64,000 nt of DNA from a bacterium (GTDB taxonomy: Bacteria; Zhuqueibacterota; QNDG01; JAFGCO01): the NCBI GenBank assembly GCA_016932575.1, contig JAFGCO010000067.1, positions 124,001-188,000 on the forward strand. The letters run 5' to 3'. Shown here piece by piece: positions 9,574 through 19,245 of this stretch (the first letter of the stretch is position 1; every line of letters starts with the position of its first letter). The translations under genes were made by a program, and so were the position numbers. Below the pieces are notes generated by a model, which ran no database searches, had not been told where the DNA came from, and saw only the letters and a program-made list of their open reading frames with translations.

Positions 9574-11514
9574 ATGATGTTTCGCCGAATTTTATTTCAG
9601 ATGCTCCTGTCTGCATTCTGTCTGGGATTATATCAGGGCTGTTCAACATCCAAATGGATGCGGGAAATCAACTGGCGTGATTTTAATTGGGAAACACTTC
9701 CATCCGAGGAGGATTATCCCGATGCCGGTGCGGTGATTTTGTTAGATGAGGCCCGTGTGGAAATCTCGCATCTGGAAAAATATGCTTTCTCAACCCTCCA
9801 TCGGCACCGGATTGTAAAAATTCTGAATGAAACCGGGTACAGGCACGCCAATTTTATCATACCCTTCGATGACAACACAAACATTATTCGTCTTGAAGCA
9901 CGCACCATCCGTCCTGACGGCAGTATCGTTCCCCTGGATAAAGAGAATATATTTGAAACCAGCCTTTATCCCGATTATGTGTTTTTTTCCGATGTCAAAA
10001 GCAAACGATTCGCCATGCCTGCGGTAGAGCCCGGATGCGTTCTTGAATTTCGATGGCAGCTCCAGGTACGCAGCTTCAGTTTCTGGACAAGATGGCCGTT
10101 TCAGCACGATGATCCGATGCTGGTATCCCGATATACGGTCCGCTGTCCGGCATCATGGGATTTTGAATGGAAATGCTACCAACTGGATATCAAGCCGAAA
10201 ATTATATCAAATGAGGGTGCTTATACTGTCTACCAATGGGAAGTTCGGAACATGCCTCCGCTGCGTAAGGAAATCGGGTCTCCCCATGGATTCACTCAGA
10301 TTCCCGGTCTGATGTTCTCTCCCGCGGGAATGACCGATTGGAATGATGTTTCGCAATGGTATTATGATCTGGCAGAAGACCGAATGAAACCGGACCGCAG
10401 GATAAAACAACTTGTGGATTCACTGACCCATAATACGCAAACGAACCGGGAAAAATTGAAATCCATTTATCAATTTGTGCGGGACCGAATCCGGTATCTC
10501 GCCATAGAAATTGGCATCGGAGGTTATCAGCCACATGCCGCTTCCGAAATATATGCCAATTTGTACGGAGACTGCAAAGACATGACCACTCTGATCATTG
10601 CAATGGCGAAAACGGTTGGGATTAATGTCAATCCGGTGCTCATTTCTACCTGGCAAAATGGAAATCTGGATACAAGCCTCGTTTCACCAGTCCACTTCAA
10701 CCACGCCATCGCATATGCCAAGCTGCGGGACAATTCAGAAATCTGGATGGATGCCACAGACAAACAAAGCCCTTTCGGCAGTTTGCCCTGGTATGATCAG
10801 GATCGTCTGGTGCTGGTGGTGGACGATTCCGCCAACGCCGTTCTCAAACGAACACCCGCGGACGATAACGAATCAAATTGCTCAGAACGTCAATGGCGGC
10901 TGAAACTCGACAGAGACAGCGGATTAAGCGGCACAGTATTGATGACCGTGACAGGAACCCAGGCGCGGAATTTAAGAATTCTGCTTCGAAGACAACCTGC
11001 TCACGAACTCGCCGCCTGGTGTGGACATGAATTGCTGACCCGCTTTCCCAAAGCAGAGGTGGACAGTTACAACATTCAGTGTCTGGATACACTGGAACTG
11101 CCTATAACAATTGATATCCGGTTTCATGCTGCAGCAATGCATGATACGAACCGGACATTTGTCAGTTATCTTCCCGGCACATGGAGCGGTTACGACTGGC
11201 ATCGAATGTTCGTCCCGAAAGAACGGCGCACGGATGTCTTGTTCCTGTTCCCTCTGACGATCCGGGATGAAGTAATATTTGAACATCCGGGTACCTGGTC
11301 ATTATTATCAAAATCCAAATCCGGCAGCCTTTTTGAAGATTATGCCGGATATTTTTACAGGATTCAATCCGTGGGTCCGGATCGTGTAAAATATCAGCGG
11401 TATTTTCGATTGTCAGACATCAGAATCAGTCACTCTGAATATGCCGGACTGCGTTCATTCTTAAATGATGTGGCTTTTCTGGACAGGCATGCAGTGACAT
11501 TCCGGGTCGAATAA
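9574..11514 (+). CDS. Lipoprotein with DUF3857 and transglutaminase-like domains
   Basis: A 646-residue protein with a lipoprotein signal peptide whose lipobox LYQGC puts the lipidated Cys at residue 23. The N-terminal half matches DUF3857 and the middle is a transglutaminase-like fold. Cys334 in YGDCKDMT, His377 in HFNHAIAY and Asp393 in WMDATDK make the expected Cys-His-Asp triad. The C-terminal third is beta-rich and belongs with these proteins. DUF3857/transglutaminase proteins are common in Bacteroidota and relatives; their substrate is not established, though a protease or amide-bond role in the cell envelope is likely. It starts 97 bases after corA and is followed by an AraC-type regulator 27 bases on. 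Confidence 0.85.
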   Translation: MMFRRILFQMLLSAFCLGLYQGCSTSKWMREINWRDFNWETLPSEEDYPDAGAVILLDEARVEISHLEKYAFSTLHRHRIVKILNETGYRHANFIIPFDDNTNIIRLEARTIRPDGSIVPLDKENIFETSLYPDYVFFSDVKSKRFAMPAVEPGCVLEFRWQLQVRSFSFWTRWPFQHDDPMLVSRYTVRCPASWDFEWKCYQLDIKPKIISNEGAYTVYQWEVRNMPPLRKEIGSPHGFTQIPGLMFSPAGMTDWNDVSQWYYDLAEDRMKPDRRIKQLVDSLTHNTQTNREKLKSIYQFVRDRIRYLAIEIGIGGYQPHAASEIYANLYGDCKDMTTLIIAMAKTVGINVNPVLISTWQNGNLDTSLVSPVHFNHAIAYAKLRDNSEIWMDATDKQSPFGSLPWYDQDRLVLVVDDSANAVLKRTPADDNESNCSERQWRLKLDRDSGLSGTVLMTVTGTQARNLRILLRRQPAHELAAWCGHELLTRFPKAEVDSYNIQCLDTLELPITIDIRFHAAAMHDTNRTFVSYLPGTWSGYDWHRMFVPKERRTDVLFLFPLTIRDEVIFEHPGTWSLLSKSKSGSLFEDYAGYFYRIQSVGPDRVKYQRYFRLSDIRISHSEYAGLRSFLNDVAFLDRHAVTFRVE

Positions 11515-11541
11515 AAAGGGGAACTGCTAAGGAAATTATCA

Positions 11542-12528
11542 ATGGAGAATCCTACTAACCGGTTAAGAAAAGAGTATGCATCCCGGATGAACCGGGTGCT
11601 CGATTTTATTGAAATCCACCTGGATCAACCGATGAGCCTGAAACGCCTTTCAGAGGTTGCTCACTTTTCTCCCTATCATTTTCACCGGTTATTCAGTGCT
11701 TTTATGGGCGAAACCTTAAATCAATTCATCACTCGGGTTCGTATGGAAAAAGCCGCTTCCCTGCTTGTGATGAATCCCCAAAAATCCATCACGGAAATTG
11801 CGCTTGACTGTGGATTCTCCGGATCATCTGTTTTCTCGCGCACCTTTCGGGAAACTTTTAAAATGACACCGACTGCATGGAGAAACGGCGGATGTGAGAC
11901 CTATCGCAAGAATTGCATAACGAACCGCAATGATCGTCAATCGAATCGCAATCCAAAACAAGCATTGGATGTATCCTCTGTCTATATTGGAACCATTACC
12001 CAAACCCAAAAATGGAGGATACAAATGAAACACCCTGCAAAACTTCAAGCCGAGGTGGAAGTCAGACAAATCCCGGACATGACTGTGGCCTATATCCGCC
12101 ATATCGGCCCTTATCAGGGCGATGAAATCCTGTTTGAAAAGTTGTTCGCCCGGTTGATGACCTGGGCGGGCCCTCGCGATTTGATCGGCCCGGACACACA
12201 GCACATCACAATCTATCATGACAATCCCGAAATCACTGACGATGACAAACTGCGTATCAGCTGCTGCATCACAGTGCCGAAGGATACGATGGTGGATGGT
12301 GACATTGGCAGGATGATCATTGAGGGCGGTAAATACGCCGTCGCGCATTTTGAGATCTTTCCCCACCAATATGGCGAGGCATGGAATGCGATCTATGGAG
12401 GATGGCTGCCGGAAAGCGGCTACCAGCCGGATGACCGCCCCTGTTTCGAATTATGTGCCGGTGATCCTAAAAAACACCCGGAAGGCAAACACGTGGTGGA
12501 TATTCATATACCGGTAAAACCATTATAA
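11542..12528 (+). CDS. AraC-family regulator with GyrI-like effector-binding domain
   Basis: A 328-residue transcription factor built like Rob. Residues ~9-108 hold two helix-turn-helix units of the AraC/XylS fold, with LKRLSEVAHFSPYHFHRLF and the second helix region ITEIALDCGFSGSSVFSRTF. A basic linker of about 45 residues leads to a GyrI-like (SOUL/bacterial effector-binding) domain at ~157-328, including VRQIPDMTVAYIRHIGPY. Such regulators usually sense small hydrophobic or cationic compounds and control efflux or stress genes. The ligand cannot be told. AAGGA stands about 9 bases before the ATG. The strong hairpin at 12541-12569 ends the unit. Confidence 0.92.
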   Translation: MENPTNRLRKEYASRMNRVLDFIEIHLDQPMSLKRLSEVAHFSPYHFHRLFSAFMGETLNQFITRVRMEKAASLLVMNPQKSITEIALDCGFSGSSVFSRTFRETFKMTPTAWRNGGCETYRKNCITNRNDRQSNRNPKQALDVSSVYIGTITQTQKWRIQMKHPAKLQAEVEVRQIPDMTVAYIRHIGPYQGDEILFEKLFARLMTWAGPRDLIGPDTQHITIYHDNPEITDDDKLRISCCITVPKDTMVDGDIGRMIIEGGKYAVAHFEIFPHQYGEAWNAIYGGWLPESGYQPDDRPCFELCAGDPKKHPEGKHVVDIHIPVKPL

Positions 12529-12540
12529 AAATTTACCCCA

Positions 12541-12569
12541 GCCCGGTCTGTTTTTTCAACAGACCGGGC
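12541..12569. terminator. Bidirectional hairpin between convergent genes
   Basis: A perfect 12-bp inverted repeat (GCCCGGTCTGTT at 12541-12552, its complement at 12558-12569) with a 5-base TTTTC loop lies between the convergent ends of the AraC regulator and aroQ. The flanking tracts are AT-rich (ATATTT on the plus side, AAATTTTT on the minus side). It can serve as a transcription stop in both directions. Confidence 0.7.
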
Positions 12570-12673
12570 ATATTTCCGCCAAACAATGCATTAAAAAATG
12601 CAAATAATATCATAACTCCTGATCGACTCATTCATTTAGACAAAAGCATATTGCAGTGAATTTTGAAAGAAAA

Positions 12674-13111
12674 TCAGGAGGATTCCAAATACTTGACCAG
12701 GGTGGCAATACCTTCCAGGTAACTCATTTTTCCTTTGCCGCTGATTTGAGCAATGCATGCAGGTGCGGTCACAGATTTCTTTCTGAATTCTTCCCGGGAG
12801 CGGATATCCGACAGATGCACCTCTACCGTCGGAATATTGACTCCCCTGATGGCGTCGTAAAGTGCATAACTATAATGGGTAAGCGCACCAGGATTGATCA
12901 CAATGCCATCCGTATCTTTACGGTTCTCATGAATAAAGTCAATAATATCACCTTCATGATTGGACTGATAGCATTCCACCTGAATACCCTTCTGCCAGGC
13001 ATACTGGGTAATTTCAAGATTCAAATCTTCCAGTGTCATCTTCCCATAAACATCCGGCTCGCGTTCTCCAAGAAGATTTAAATTGGGTCCGTGAATGACG
13101 AGAATATGCAT
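12674..13111 (-). CDS. aroQ: 3-dehydroquinate dehydratase, type II
   Basis: A 145-residue type II dehydroquinase, third step of the shikimate pathway. The start is set at 13111 so that the chain opens MHILVIHGPNLNLLG, the standard N-terminus. A longer frame reaches 13186 but adds residues not found in the family. Catalytic Tyr22 (PDVYGKM), Asn73 (NPGALTHYS) and His99 (VEVHLSD) are present, as is the Arg-containing lid RSREEFR. It is the last gene of the aromatic operon, about 90 bases after aroB. Note that the symbol aroQ is also used for chorismate mutase; here it means the dehydratase. Confidence 0.95.
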   Translation of the reverse strand: MHILVIHGPNLNLLGEREPDVYGKMTLEDLNLEITQYAWQKGIQVECYQSNHEGDIIDFIHENRKDTDGIVINPGALTHYSYALYDAIRGVNIPTVEVHLSDIRSREEFRKKSVTAPACIAQISGKGKMSYLEGIATLVKYLESS

Positions 13112-13202
13112 AATAACATTCCAATTTTCAAGTGATTGGCCTTTTTGTGTCTCAAAATATGAGACAAGAGCCGGTTTATCATTCAACAGATCAGTAAAAG
13201 CC

Positions 13203-14297
13203 CTATTTCTTCTGCATATATATCAGCCAGGCCTTCACCCATGGTGTCATATCTTCGACCTTTAGAATTTTGGTTTTTCCAATCGCTTCAAGCAGTACAA
13301 CATGCAGGCCCTTACCAGTCTGTTTTTTATCGATTTTAATTCTGGAAATCAGATTCTCCGCTACAAGGTTGTCCGGAAGTACAGGAATGGCAAATTGCTT
13401 CAACAGAGATTCAATTTGATTAAATTCTGATTCAGAGATAAACTGCTCCTGCCTGGACACCCAGGCAGCCCAATGCATTCCATGAACCACTGCTTCGCCG
13501 TGTTTGAAATAGTGATAATCCGTGGCTGCTTCCAATGCGTGCCCTACAGTGTGACCGAAATTCAAAATGCGGCGTAACCCCCCCTCTTTTTCGTCCTTTT
13601 CAACAACATCTGCCTTTGCCCGGCAGCAAAATGCCAGCATATCGGCCACAGCCTCCATATCTTTCAAGTGGATCAGAGTATGCAGGGAATCTTCCACCTG
13701 TTTGAAAAATGCTTCATCCCAAATCAATCCGTATTTCACGACTTCACCCATACCCGCCCACATCTCCCGTTTGTCCAGAGTTGTCAGTGTCATCGGATCA
13801 ATCAAAACAAGCTTCGGCTGATAGAAATTACCTATCAGATTTTTCCCCATCGGATGGTTGATGCCCACTTTTCCACCGACGCTGGAATCCACCTGAGCCA
13901 GCAAACTGGTGGGAACTTGAACAAAATTCACTCCTCGAAGATACGTCGCTGCCACAAATCCTGCCAGGTCACCGATAACACCGCCTCCGAGGGCGATAAT
14001 GAGCCCGTCTCGTTTCAGCCCGGTTTGAATGCATCGGGTGAGCAGATTGCCCATAGTTTTCCATGATTTCGAATCTTCTCCATCAGGAACGATAAAAAGA
14101 TCGGTCTGAATTCCGGCATTCTTCAGGGCGCTCGAGACGGTTTCTCCATACAATTGAGAAACGGATTGATCCGAAATAATGACAGCCTGTTCGGTAGGAG
14201 CGTGGCCTTTCAGATGGATTGTGATTTTTGTCAGGAGATTGTTTTGAATGAGAATCGGGTAGCTGCGCTCCCCAAGTTCCAGTCCGACGATTTTCAT
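13203..14297 (-). CDS. aroB: 3-dehydroquinate synthase
   Basis: Converts DAHP to 3-dehydroquinate using NAD and a divalent metal. The family signatures GGGVIGDLAGFVAATYLRG, SSVGGKVGINHPMGKN and NFGHTVGHALE, which carry the cofactor and metal-binding residues, are intact. Length (364 residues) is normal. I choose ATG 14297, which overlaps the aroK stop as ATGA and has GGGAG seven bases upstream. An in-frame ATG at 14303 lies too close to that site. The overlap predicts translational coupling to aroK. Confidence 0.96.
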   Translation of the reverse strand: MKIVGLELGERSYPILIQNNLLTKITIHLKGHAPTEQAVIISDQSVSQLYGETVSSALKNAGIQTDLFIVPDGEDSKSWKTMGNLLTRCIQTGLKRDGLIIALGGGVIGDLAGFVAATYLRGVNFVQVPTSLLAQVDSSVGGKVGINHPMGKNLIGNFYQPKLVLIDPMTLTTLDKREMWAGMGEVVKYGLIWDEAFFKQVEDSLHTLIHLKDMEAVADMLAFCCRAKADVVEKDEKEGGLRRILNFGHTVGHALEAATDYHYFKHGEAVVHGMHWAAWVSRQEQFISESEFNQIESLLKQFAIPVLPDNLVAENLISRIKIDKKQTGKGLHVVLLEAIGKTKILKVEDMTPWVKAWLIYMQKK

Positions 14298-14827
14298 TGC
14301 CATACTCCCAGATAGCCGGCAATCATATCAGCTACACGATCCGGCTCAATCTCTTTATTGAGATGAATAACCACATTTGCCCGCTGATAAAAATCTTTTC
14401 TTTTGTTGAGCAGTGTTTTGATGCTATCCATTTTCTCTGCTTCGGTTTCCTGATTCAATAATGGCCTGTCGGTTTTTAAGTTCGCCCGGCGGAGGATAAT
14501 TTCCGGCGTGTAACTTAAACTCACCGTAATGCCGCTTGCTGTGATGCGCTCCCAGTTTTCCGGATCAACCACAGCACCGCCCCCCAGAGAAACCACTTGT
14601 TTTTTTTGCCTGGCGACTCTGGCAATCCATTGCTTTTCCATTAACCGGAAAGCCGGCTCTCCCCGGGTTTCGAAAATTTCAGGAACAGACATGCCTGCCT
14701 CTTTCACAATACAGTCATCTGTATCCACAAATTTATAATTGAGCCGGACAGACAGCAGTCTGCCAATTTTGGTTTTGCCCACACACATAAAACCCATTAT
14801 AAAAATGTTGTTTGCCGGGATTTTCAT
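14294..14827 (-). CDS. aroK: Shikimate kinase
   Basis: A 177-residue P-loop kinase phosphorylating shikimate at the 3-hydroxyl. The Walker A motif GFMCVGKT is at residues 12-19, the substrate-binding DTDD follows at about 35-38, and the GGGAVVD loop is present. RPLL in the lid region completes the family pattern. The start overlaps the stop of the upstream LRR-protein gene as ATGA, and the stop overlaps aroB the same way, so three genes are translationally linked. Confidence 0.94.
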   Translation of the reverse strand: MKIPANNIFIMGFMCVGKTKIGRLLSVRLNYKFVDTDDCIVKEAGMSVPEIFETRGEPAFRLMEKQWIARVARQKKQVVSLGGGAVVDPENWERITASGITVSLSYTPEIILRRANLKTDRPLLNQETEAEKMDSIKTLLNKRKDFYQRANVVIHLNKEIEPDRVADMIAGYLGVWQ

Positions 14828-15699
14828 GAGAATACGACGATAACTCCCTTTTTGCGAAACAAATCAATTTGCTTCTGTGAAACCGGATCACCGATTGCAT
14901 TGACAAATTCCAGATGATTCAAGTTTATCAGAGGGGATAAATCCTCAATTTGATTGAAAGAGACATCCAGGATGATTAAATCGTTCATATCTGATAAGGC
15001 GTCTAATCTCGTTATCCGGTTCTTGGACAGATTAATTTCCTGTAAAAGGATGAGGGAACTTAAGGCAGAAATATCATCAATATTATTATCAGACAGATCC
15101 AATCCGGTTAAATTTTGACAACATTCCAATCCGGACAGATTTGAAATGCCGTAACCGGAGAGTTCCAGATCGCCTTCCGAATTTGCAAGATCATTCGGTG
15201 TATAAACAACGTCCAAATTACCGTATTCTTTGTGTCTCAATGCAGAGATGAAATCGCGGACTGCCGGTCCTGATTCTTCCCAGAACAATGATGCAATTTC
15301 AGCGTCTTCCGGATCTGCTTCACTTCTTCTTGCCTGCCGGGAAAAATTTGATGAAAATGCAGTCGCTGTTCCTGCCCGCTTTTCCCTGTCGTTGATCCAT
15401 TTGAGCGTTTGAAAAATCGAGGCGAACCTCTGAAGTTTGTTCGTTTCTCCCGCAAGATAATATTTCTGCATCTGATCTAAATAAACCCTGTGCCGATCGG
15501 GATGATAGCGCATAATCAATCTGAAAAACAATTGATTGATCTTTTGAGTGCCAATTTGTTCGTTCAATCGCCGGGATAAATCACAAATGAAGTCGTCATC
15601 TTTTTCACGATACGCCCGAATAAGTGCTGATGAAATTTTATTGAGGTTTTCTATGGAATAGCCCTCCATCAGTCGTTGATATGTTTCACTTGAATTCAT
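14824..15699 (-). CDS. J-domain-like/leucine-rich-repeat protein inside the aromatic operon
   Basis: A 291-residue protein with no signal peptide or membrane segment, so probably cytoplasmic. Residues ~52-105 look like part of a J domain: a helix leads to RYHPDRHR with the HPD triplet at 66-68, followed by a second helix, but the usual N-terminal helix pattern is degenerate. A charged linker (~106-150) precedes four to five SDS22/internalin-type leucine-rich repeats (about 176-265), for example LTGLDLSDNNIDDISAL. The family is not one I recognise. It sits between aroE and aroK and overlaps aroK by ATGA, which argues for coexpression. It could be an adaptor or chaperone for pathway enzymes, but this is inference. 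Confidence 0.7.
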   Translation of the reverse strand: MNSSETYQRLMEGYSIENLNKISSALIRAYREKDDDFICDLSRRLNEQIGTQKINQLFFRLIMRYHPDRHRVYLDQMQKYYLAGETNKLQRFASIFQTLKWINDREKRAGTATAFSSNFSRQARRSEADPEDAEIASLFWEESGPAVRDFISALRHKEYGNLDVVYTPNDLANSEGDLELSGYGISNLSGLECCQNLTGLDLSDNNIDDISALSSLILLQEINLSKNRITRLDALSDMNDLIILDVSFNQIEDLSPLINLNHLEFVNAIGDPVSQKQIDLFRKKGVIVVFS

Positions 15700-15768
15700 A
15701 TCCGCAATTCAAATATTAATCAATATTTCTTATACAGTATATATTTCAGAAATACATTCCAAAATATT

Positions 15769-16623
15769 TTAAATTTGATTCCTCAATTTTTCCCAAACGG
15801 TTTCTAAAATTCCATCCGGCATTTCTTGATTGAGCCAGATCTCATCTGCAGCCAGCGCCTGGGCAATGAGCATGCCCAATCCGGATATGGTTTTGCATCC
15901 CTGCTGTTCCCCCTCCCGCATCAGTCTGGTTTTCAATGGTTTGTAAACAAGGTCGAATACCGTGGCCCCGGAGGCAATATAGTCAGGTCGACGGACAGGA
16001 GAATCATTTAAATTCGGCCACATACCCACAGGTGTGGCGTTTATTAACAGATCCGCTTCTTTTAAATATTCATTCAGGTCCGCTTCCATGACCACCTGGA
16101 TGACATTCATCGAATGCTTTCCCTGAAAATCCTGGATCAGCTTATCCGTTCTTTCCTGAATGATATCAAAAAGGACCAGTTCTCTTGCTCCCATCAGGCT
16201 CATGGCCTCGATTGCGGCCCTGGCGGCGCCTCCGGCGCCCAGACAAATCACCTTCCCCTGCGGCGACCATCCGCCCTGTTTCAATGCCGCTATCATACCG
16301 AATACATCCGTATTGAATCCTTTTAACAGATCGTTATCCTGTTTCACCGTATTGACTGCCCCGATACGACCGGCCGAAAAATCCACTTCATCCAGAAATG
16401 AGATCACTGCCTCTTTATGCGGAACCGTTACATTGAAACCGGGGCATCCGGTCTTTCGTGCTTCACGAATAAAATCAGATAATCTATCCGGAAATACATG
16501 GACAGCCGAATATTTAAAATCCAGCTCCAAAACTTCATAAACCGTCTGATGAATCGCCGGGGAGAGTGTATGGCCGATTGGATGACCAATAACGCAAAAT
16601 GTTTTTTTATCAATTTCAAACAT
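15769..16623 (-). CDS. aroE: Shikimate dehydrogenase
   Basis: Reduces 3-dehydroshikimate to shikimate with NADPH. The substrate-binding GHTLSPAIHQ near the N-terminus and the catalytic Lys in NVTVPHKEAV are intact. The nucleotide-binding loop GAGGAARAAI lies at about residue 130. The 284-residue length is usual. The start overlaps the end of aroA by 8 bases. A gap of 69 bases, AT-rich and without a hairpin I can support, separates it from the downstream LRR gene. Confidence 0.95.
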   Translation of the reverse strand: MFEIDKKTFCVIGHPIGHTLSPAIHQTVYEVLELDFKYSAVHVFPDRLSDFIREARKTGCPGFNVTVPHKEAVISFLDEVDFSAGRIGAVNTVKQDNDLLKGFNTDVFGMIAALKQGGWSPQGKVICLGAGGAARAAIEAMSLMGARELVLFDIIQERTDKLIQDFQGKHSMNVIQVVMEADLNEYLKEADLLINATPVGMWPNLNDSPVRRPDYIASGATVFDLVYKPLKTRLMREGEQQGCKTISGLGMLIAQALAADEIWLNQEMPDGILETVWEKLRNQI

Positions 16624-17899
16624 AAGACAATACCCTTAAATCATGATAAAAACCGGGGTGAGAAATTTCTGCACATTCTGCGTTCCGAATGATCGTTTCT
16701 CCATCAGCCAGAAGACCAGCCACTGCAAAAGCCATGGCAATACGGTGATCACCAAAACTGTCCAGGGTAGCTCCCTTGAGTTTCTGCGGACCTGTTATAG
16801 AAAATCCATCGTCAAAAGTGTCGATTTCGCCGCCCATCAACCGGATATTTTTTTCCAGCGCGGCGATACGGTCCGTTTCCTTCACACGCAGTTCCCCGGC
16901 ATCCTTAACACGGGTGGTTCCTTCCGCGAACAGGGCCGCAATAGCAAGTACCGGAATTTCATCGACCAGCTGGGGAATTATATCGCCCTCAATGACGGAT
17001 CCCCTGAGGCGACTGGATCTGATCATCAAATCTGCAACCGGCTCACCTCCTGCCTTTCGTTTATTGTTCAGATTGATCATGCATCCCATCCGTTCAAGCG
17101 AAGATAAAATACCGGTTCGGGTCGGATTGATTCCGACGTCCCGAATTCTGATATCCGCATCCGGAACCAGACAAGCGGCGATCATAAAAAAGGCGGCTGC
17201 GGATATGTCACCCGGTACCGAGATTGGAATGCCCTGCAGTTGGGCCGGGCCTTCAACAGAAACCGTGAGATCATTCTGCGTTACCGATGCACCAAACTCC
17301 CTCAATATCCGTTCAGTATGATCCCGCGAAATGGCTGGCTCTGTTACCGAAGTTACACCCCGTGTATGTAATCCCGCCAGTAAAACACAGGATTTTACCT
17401 GGGCGCTGGCGACGGATGAATGATAGTGAATCGGATGCAAATCCTTTCCATGGATTTTCAGGGGCGCCGTTCCCCCTGGTTGTGCTTCGATATGTGCGCC
17501 CATCTGCGAAAGCGGCACGATAATTCGGTCCATCGGCCGTCTGGAGAGTGATGCATCTCCCGTAATCATTGAAGTAAAAGGTTGCGCTGCCAGAATGCCG
17601 GCAAGCAAACGCATCGTGGTGCCTGAGTTTCCTGCATTCAATGCGCTTTGAGGCGGATGAAAGCCTTTCAAGCCTGCACCCCGGATATGAATGCCCTTAT
17701 CATCGGCCTCAACAGAAATCCCCAGATTCTCAATACATTGAAGGGTGCTTTGCACATCTTTGCCGGGCGCCAGATTCGCAATGCGTGTCTCACCCCTTGC
17801 CATGGCTCCAAACATCAACGCCCGGTGCGAAATGGATTTGTCACCGGGAACAGTGACCGTCCCCTGAAATGACTTGGCACGTTTGATGGATTGAATCAT
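16616..17899 (-). CDS. aroA: 3-phosphoshikimate 1-carboxyvinyltransferase (EPSP synthase)
   Basis: Joins shikimate-3-phosphate and phosphoenolpyruvate to form EPSP. The N-terminal PGDKSISHRALM, the NAGNSGTTMRLLAG loop and the C-terminal RVKETDRIAAL motif carry the expected substrate-binding Lys, Arg and Asp residues. The GDHRIAMAFAVAG segment near the C-terminus is intact. The 427-residue length is standard. It follows tyrA by 57 bases and overlaps aroE by 8. Confidence 0.96.
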   Translation of the reverse strand: MIQSIKRAKSFQGTVTVPGDKSISHRALMFGAMARGETRIANLAPGKDVQSTLQCIENLGISVEADDKGIHIRGAGLKGFHPPQSALNAGNSGTTMRLLAGILAAQPFTSMITGDASLSRRPMDRIIVPLSQMGAHIEAQPGGTAPLKIHGKDLHPIHYHSSVASAQVKSCVLLAGLHTRGVTSVTEPAISRDHTERILREFGASVTQNDLTVSVEGPAQLQGIPISVPGDISAAAFFMIAACLVPDADIRIRDVGINPTRTGILSSLERMGCMINLNNKRKAGGEPVADLMIRSSRLRGSVIEGDIIPQLVDEIPVLAIAALFAEGTTRVKDAGELRVKETDRIAALEKNIRLMGGEIDTFDDGFSITGPQKLKGATLDSFGDHRIAMAFAVAGLLADGETIIRNAECAEISHPGFYHDLRVLSYV

Positions 17900-17956
17900 G
17901 AATCAATTCTCAATAACGGAATCCCCTTTTATTTAAATCCGGATGGACGCAATGAT

Positions 17957-19063
17957 TCATTTGACCAGCAGGGAATTAAAGCCGGCCTCTTTTAAAATGG
18001 ATTGGGCCTGTTTTCTGGCCTCGGGTGTTTCCAGGGAAAGCCGGATCGTGCCCGCGTCCCCTTCACGGACTTTTAAAACCTCGATATCCTTGATATTGAT
18101 TGCCGCGGCAGCCAGAGCCGTGGAAAGGGCCGCGATAATTCCGGGTTTGTCTTCTACTCGGACAAGCAAATCAAAATGAGGGTGGATAAATCCCTTGGTA
18201 TCCCGCGGAATGCTGAGCCTTTGAGTATTGGCCTGCTGAAAATCGGCACTTAAATCCAAAGTTTTCATTTTTAATTTGACTTGCTGAAGATCCCTGATAA
18301 ACTCATCCAGCGTTTCGAGAATAACCTGTTGATTGGTGGTAATAATATCTTCCCAGATGTCATAAGGACTGGACGCGATGCGGGTCATATCACGAAATCC
18401 GCCAGCGGCCAATTTTAAATGCAGAGAAGATTTGTCCGGCTTGGATATCAAATTCATCAGGGTGACTGCCAGAATCTGGGGTACATGACTGACAGCCGCA
18501 GCAATCCGGTCATGAAGATCCGGAGAAATAAAAATGGCCTTTGCGCCGATACATTCTACCAGAGAGATCATCTTCTTCTGGATATCTTCAGGTGTATTGT
18601 CGAGAGGTGTTAACACATAAACCGCATTTTCAAAAAGCAGTGCATCTGCCGCCTGAATGCCGCGGGCTTCACTGCCCGCCATAGGATGCCCGCCAATGAA
18701 ATAGCTGTCTGAATCCATACAGAACTTGGCTTTTTCAAAAATTTGCAGTTTGGTACTGCCCGCATCTGTTACCAAGGCACCGGGTTTTACGGCCCCTGCA
18801 ACTTCCGGAAGCCGCTGAAGGATTTCCTGAATGGGATTGCATAATATTACCAGATCTGCATCGTAGATTCCTCTTTCAAGATGATCTTTCCTGACTGCTT
18901 CATCAATAGCACCTATCGCTATGGCCCCCTCCAAAGCTCCCGGGCTGGAAATACCGATGATATGCGAACCCGGCTGCTTTCGCTTGATGGCCAGACCCAA
19001 CGATCCGCCGATCAAACCCACGCCGAGAATGGCAATTTTTTTAAATATGGCATCAGTATTCAT
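17957..19063 (-). CDS. tyrA: Prephenate dehydrogenase with C-terminal ACT domain
   Basis: Oxidatively decarboxylates prephenate (or arogenate) towards tyrosine. The Rossmann motif GVGLIGGSLG at about residues 14-23 binds NAD(P). The family-specific GGHPMAGSE lies near 125, and the HDRIAAAVSHVPQ segment carries the catalytic His region. Residues ~290-368 form an ACT domain, from FDLLVRVEDKPGIIAALS to the end, which suggests feedback control by an amino acid, probably tyrosine. Specificity for prephenate or arogenate cannot be read directly. A 182-base gap separates it from DAHP synthase; I see no strong promoter or terminator there. Confidence 0.93.
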   Translation of the reverse strand: MNTDAIFKKIAILGVGLIGGSLGLAIKRKQPGSHIIGISSPGALEGAIAIGAIDEAVRKDHLERGIYDADLVILCNPIQEILQRLPEVAGAVKPGALVTDAGSTKLQIFEKAKFCMDSDSYFIGGHPMAGSEARGIQAADALLFENAVYVLTPLDNTPEDIQKKMISLVECIGAKAIFISPDLHDRIAAAVSHVPQILAVTLMNLISKPDKSSLHLKLAAGGFRDMTRIASSPYDIWEDIITTNQQVILETLDEFIRDLQQVKLKMKTLDLSADFQQANTQRLSIPRDTKGFIHPHFDLLVRVEDKPGIIAALSTALAAAAINIKDIEVLKVREGDAGTIRLSLETPEARKQAQSILKEAGFNSLLVK

Positions 19064-19245
19064 ATTTTATCATTGAAAGAGAATCTCTCCGTTTTTCTGA
19101 TTACCTGCTTTCTCTTGACTTTAAGAATAAAAATAATTTTTACAAGGATGTGATGACGGCAAATGATTCTCAATAATTATGACATCATTGATCCGATTTT
19201 CTCTGATTTTATAATATTTCAATCATTCCCGTTGATACATCAGCC

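Noticed and set aside
12656-13081. Plus-strand open frame opposite aroQ
   Set aside because: It mirrors a complete and conserved aroQ on the minus strand, has no family resemblance and no ribosome-binding site.
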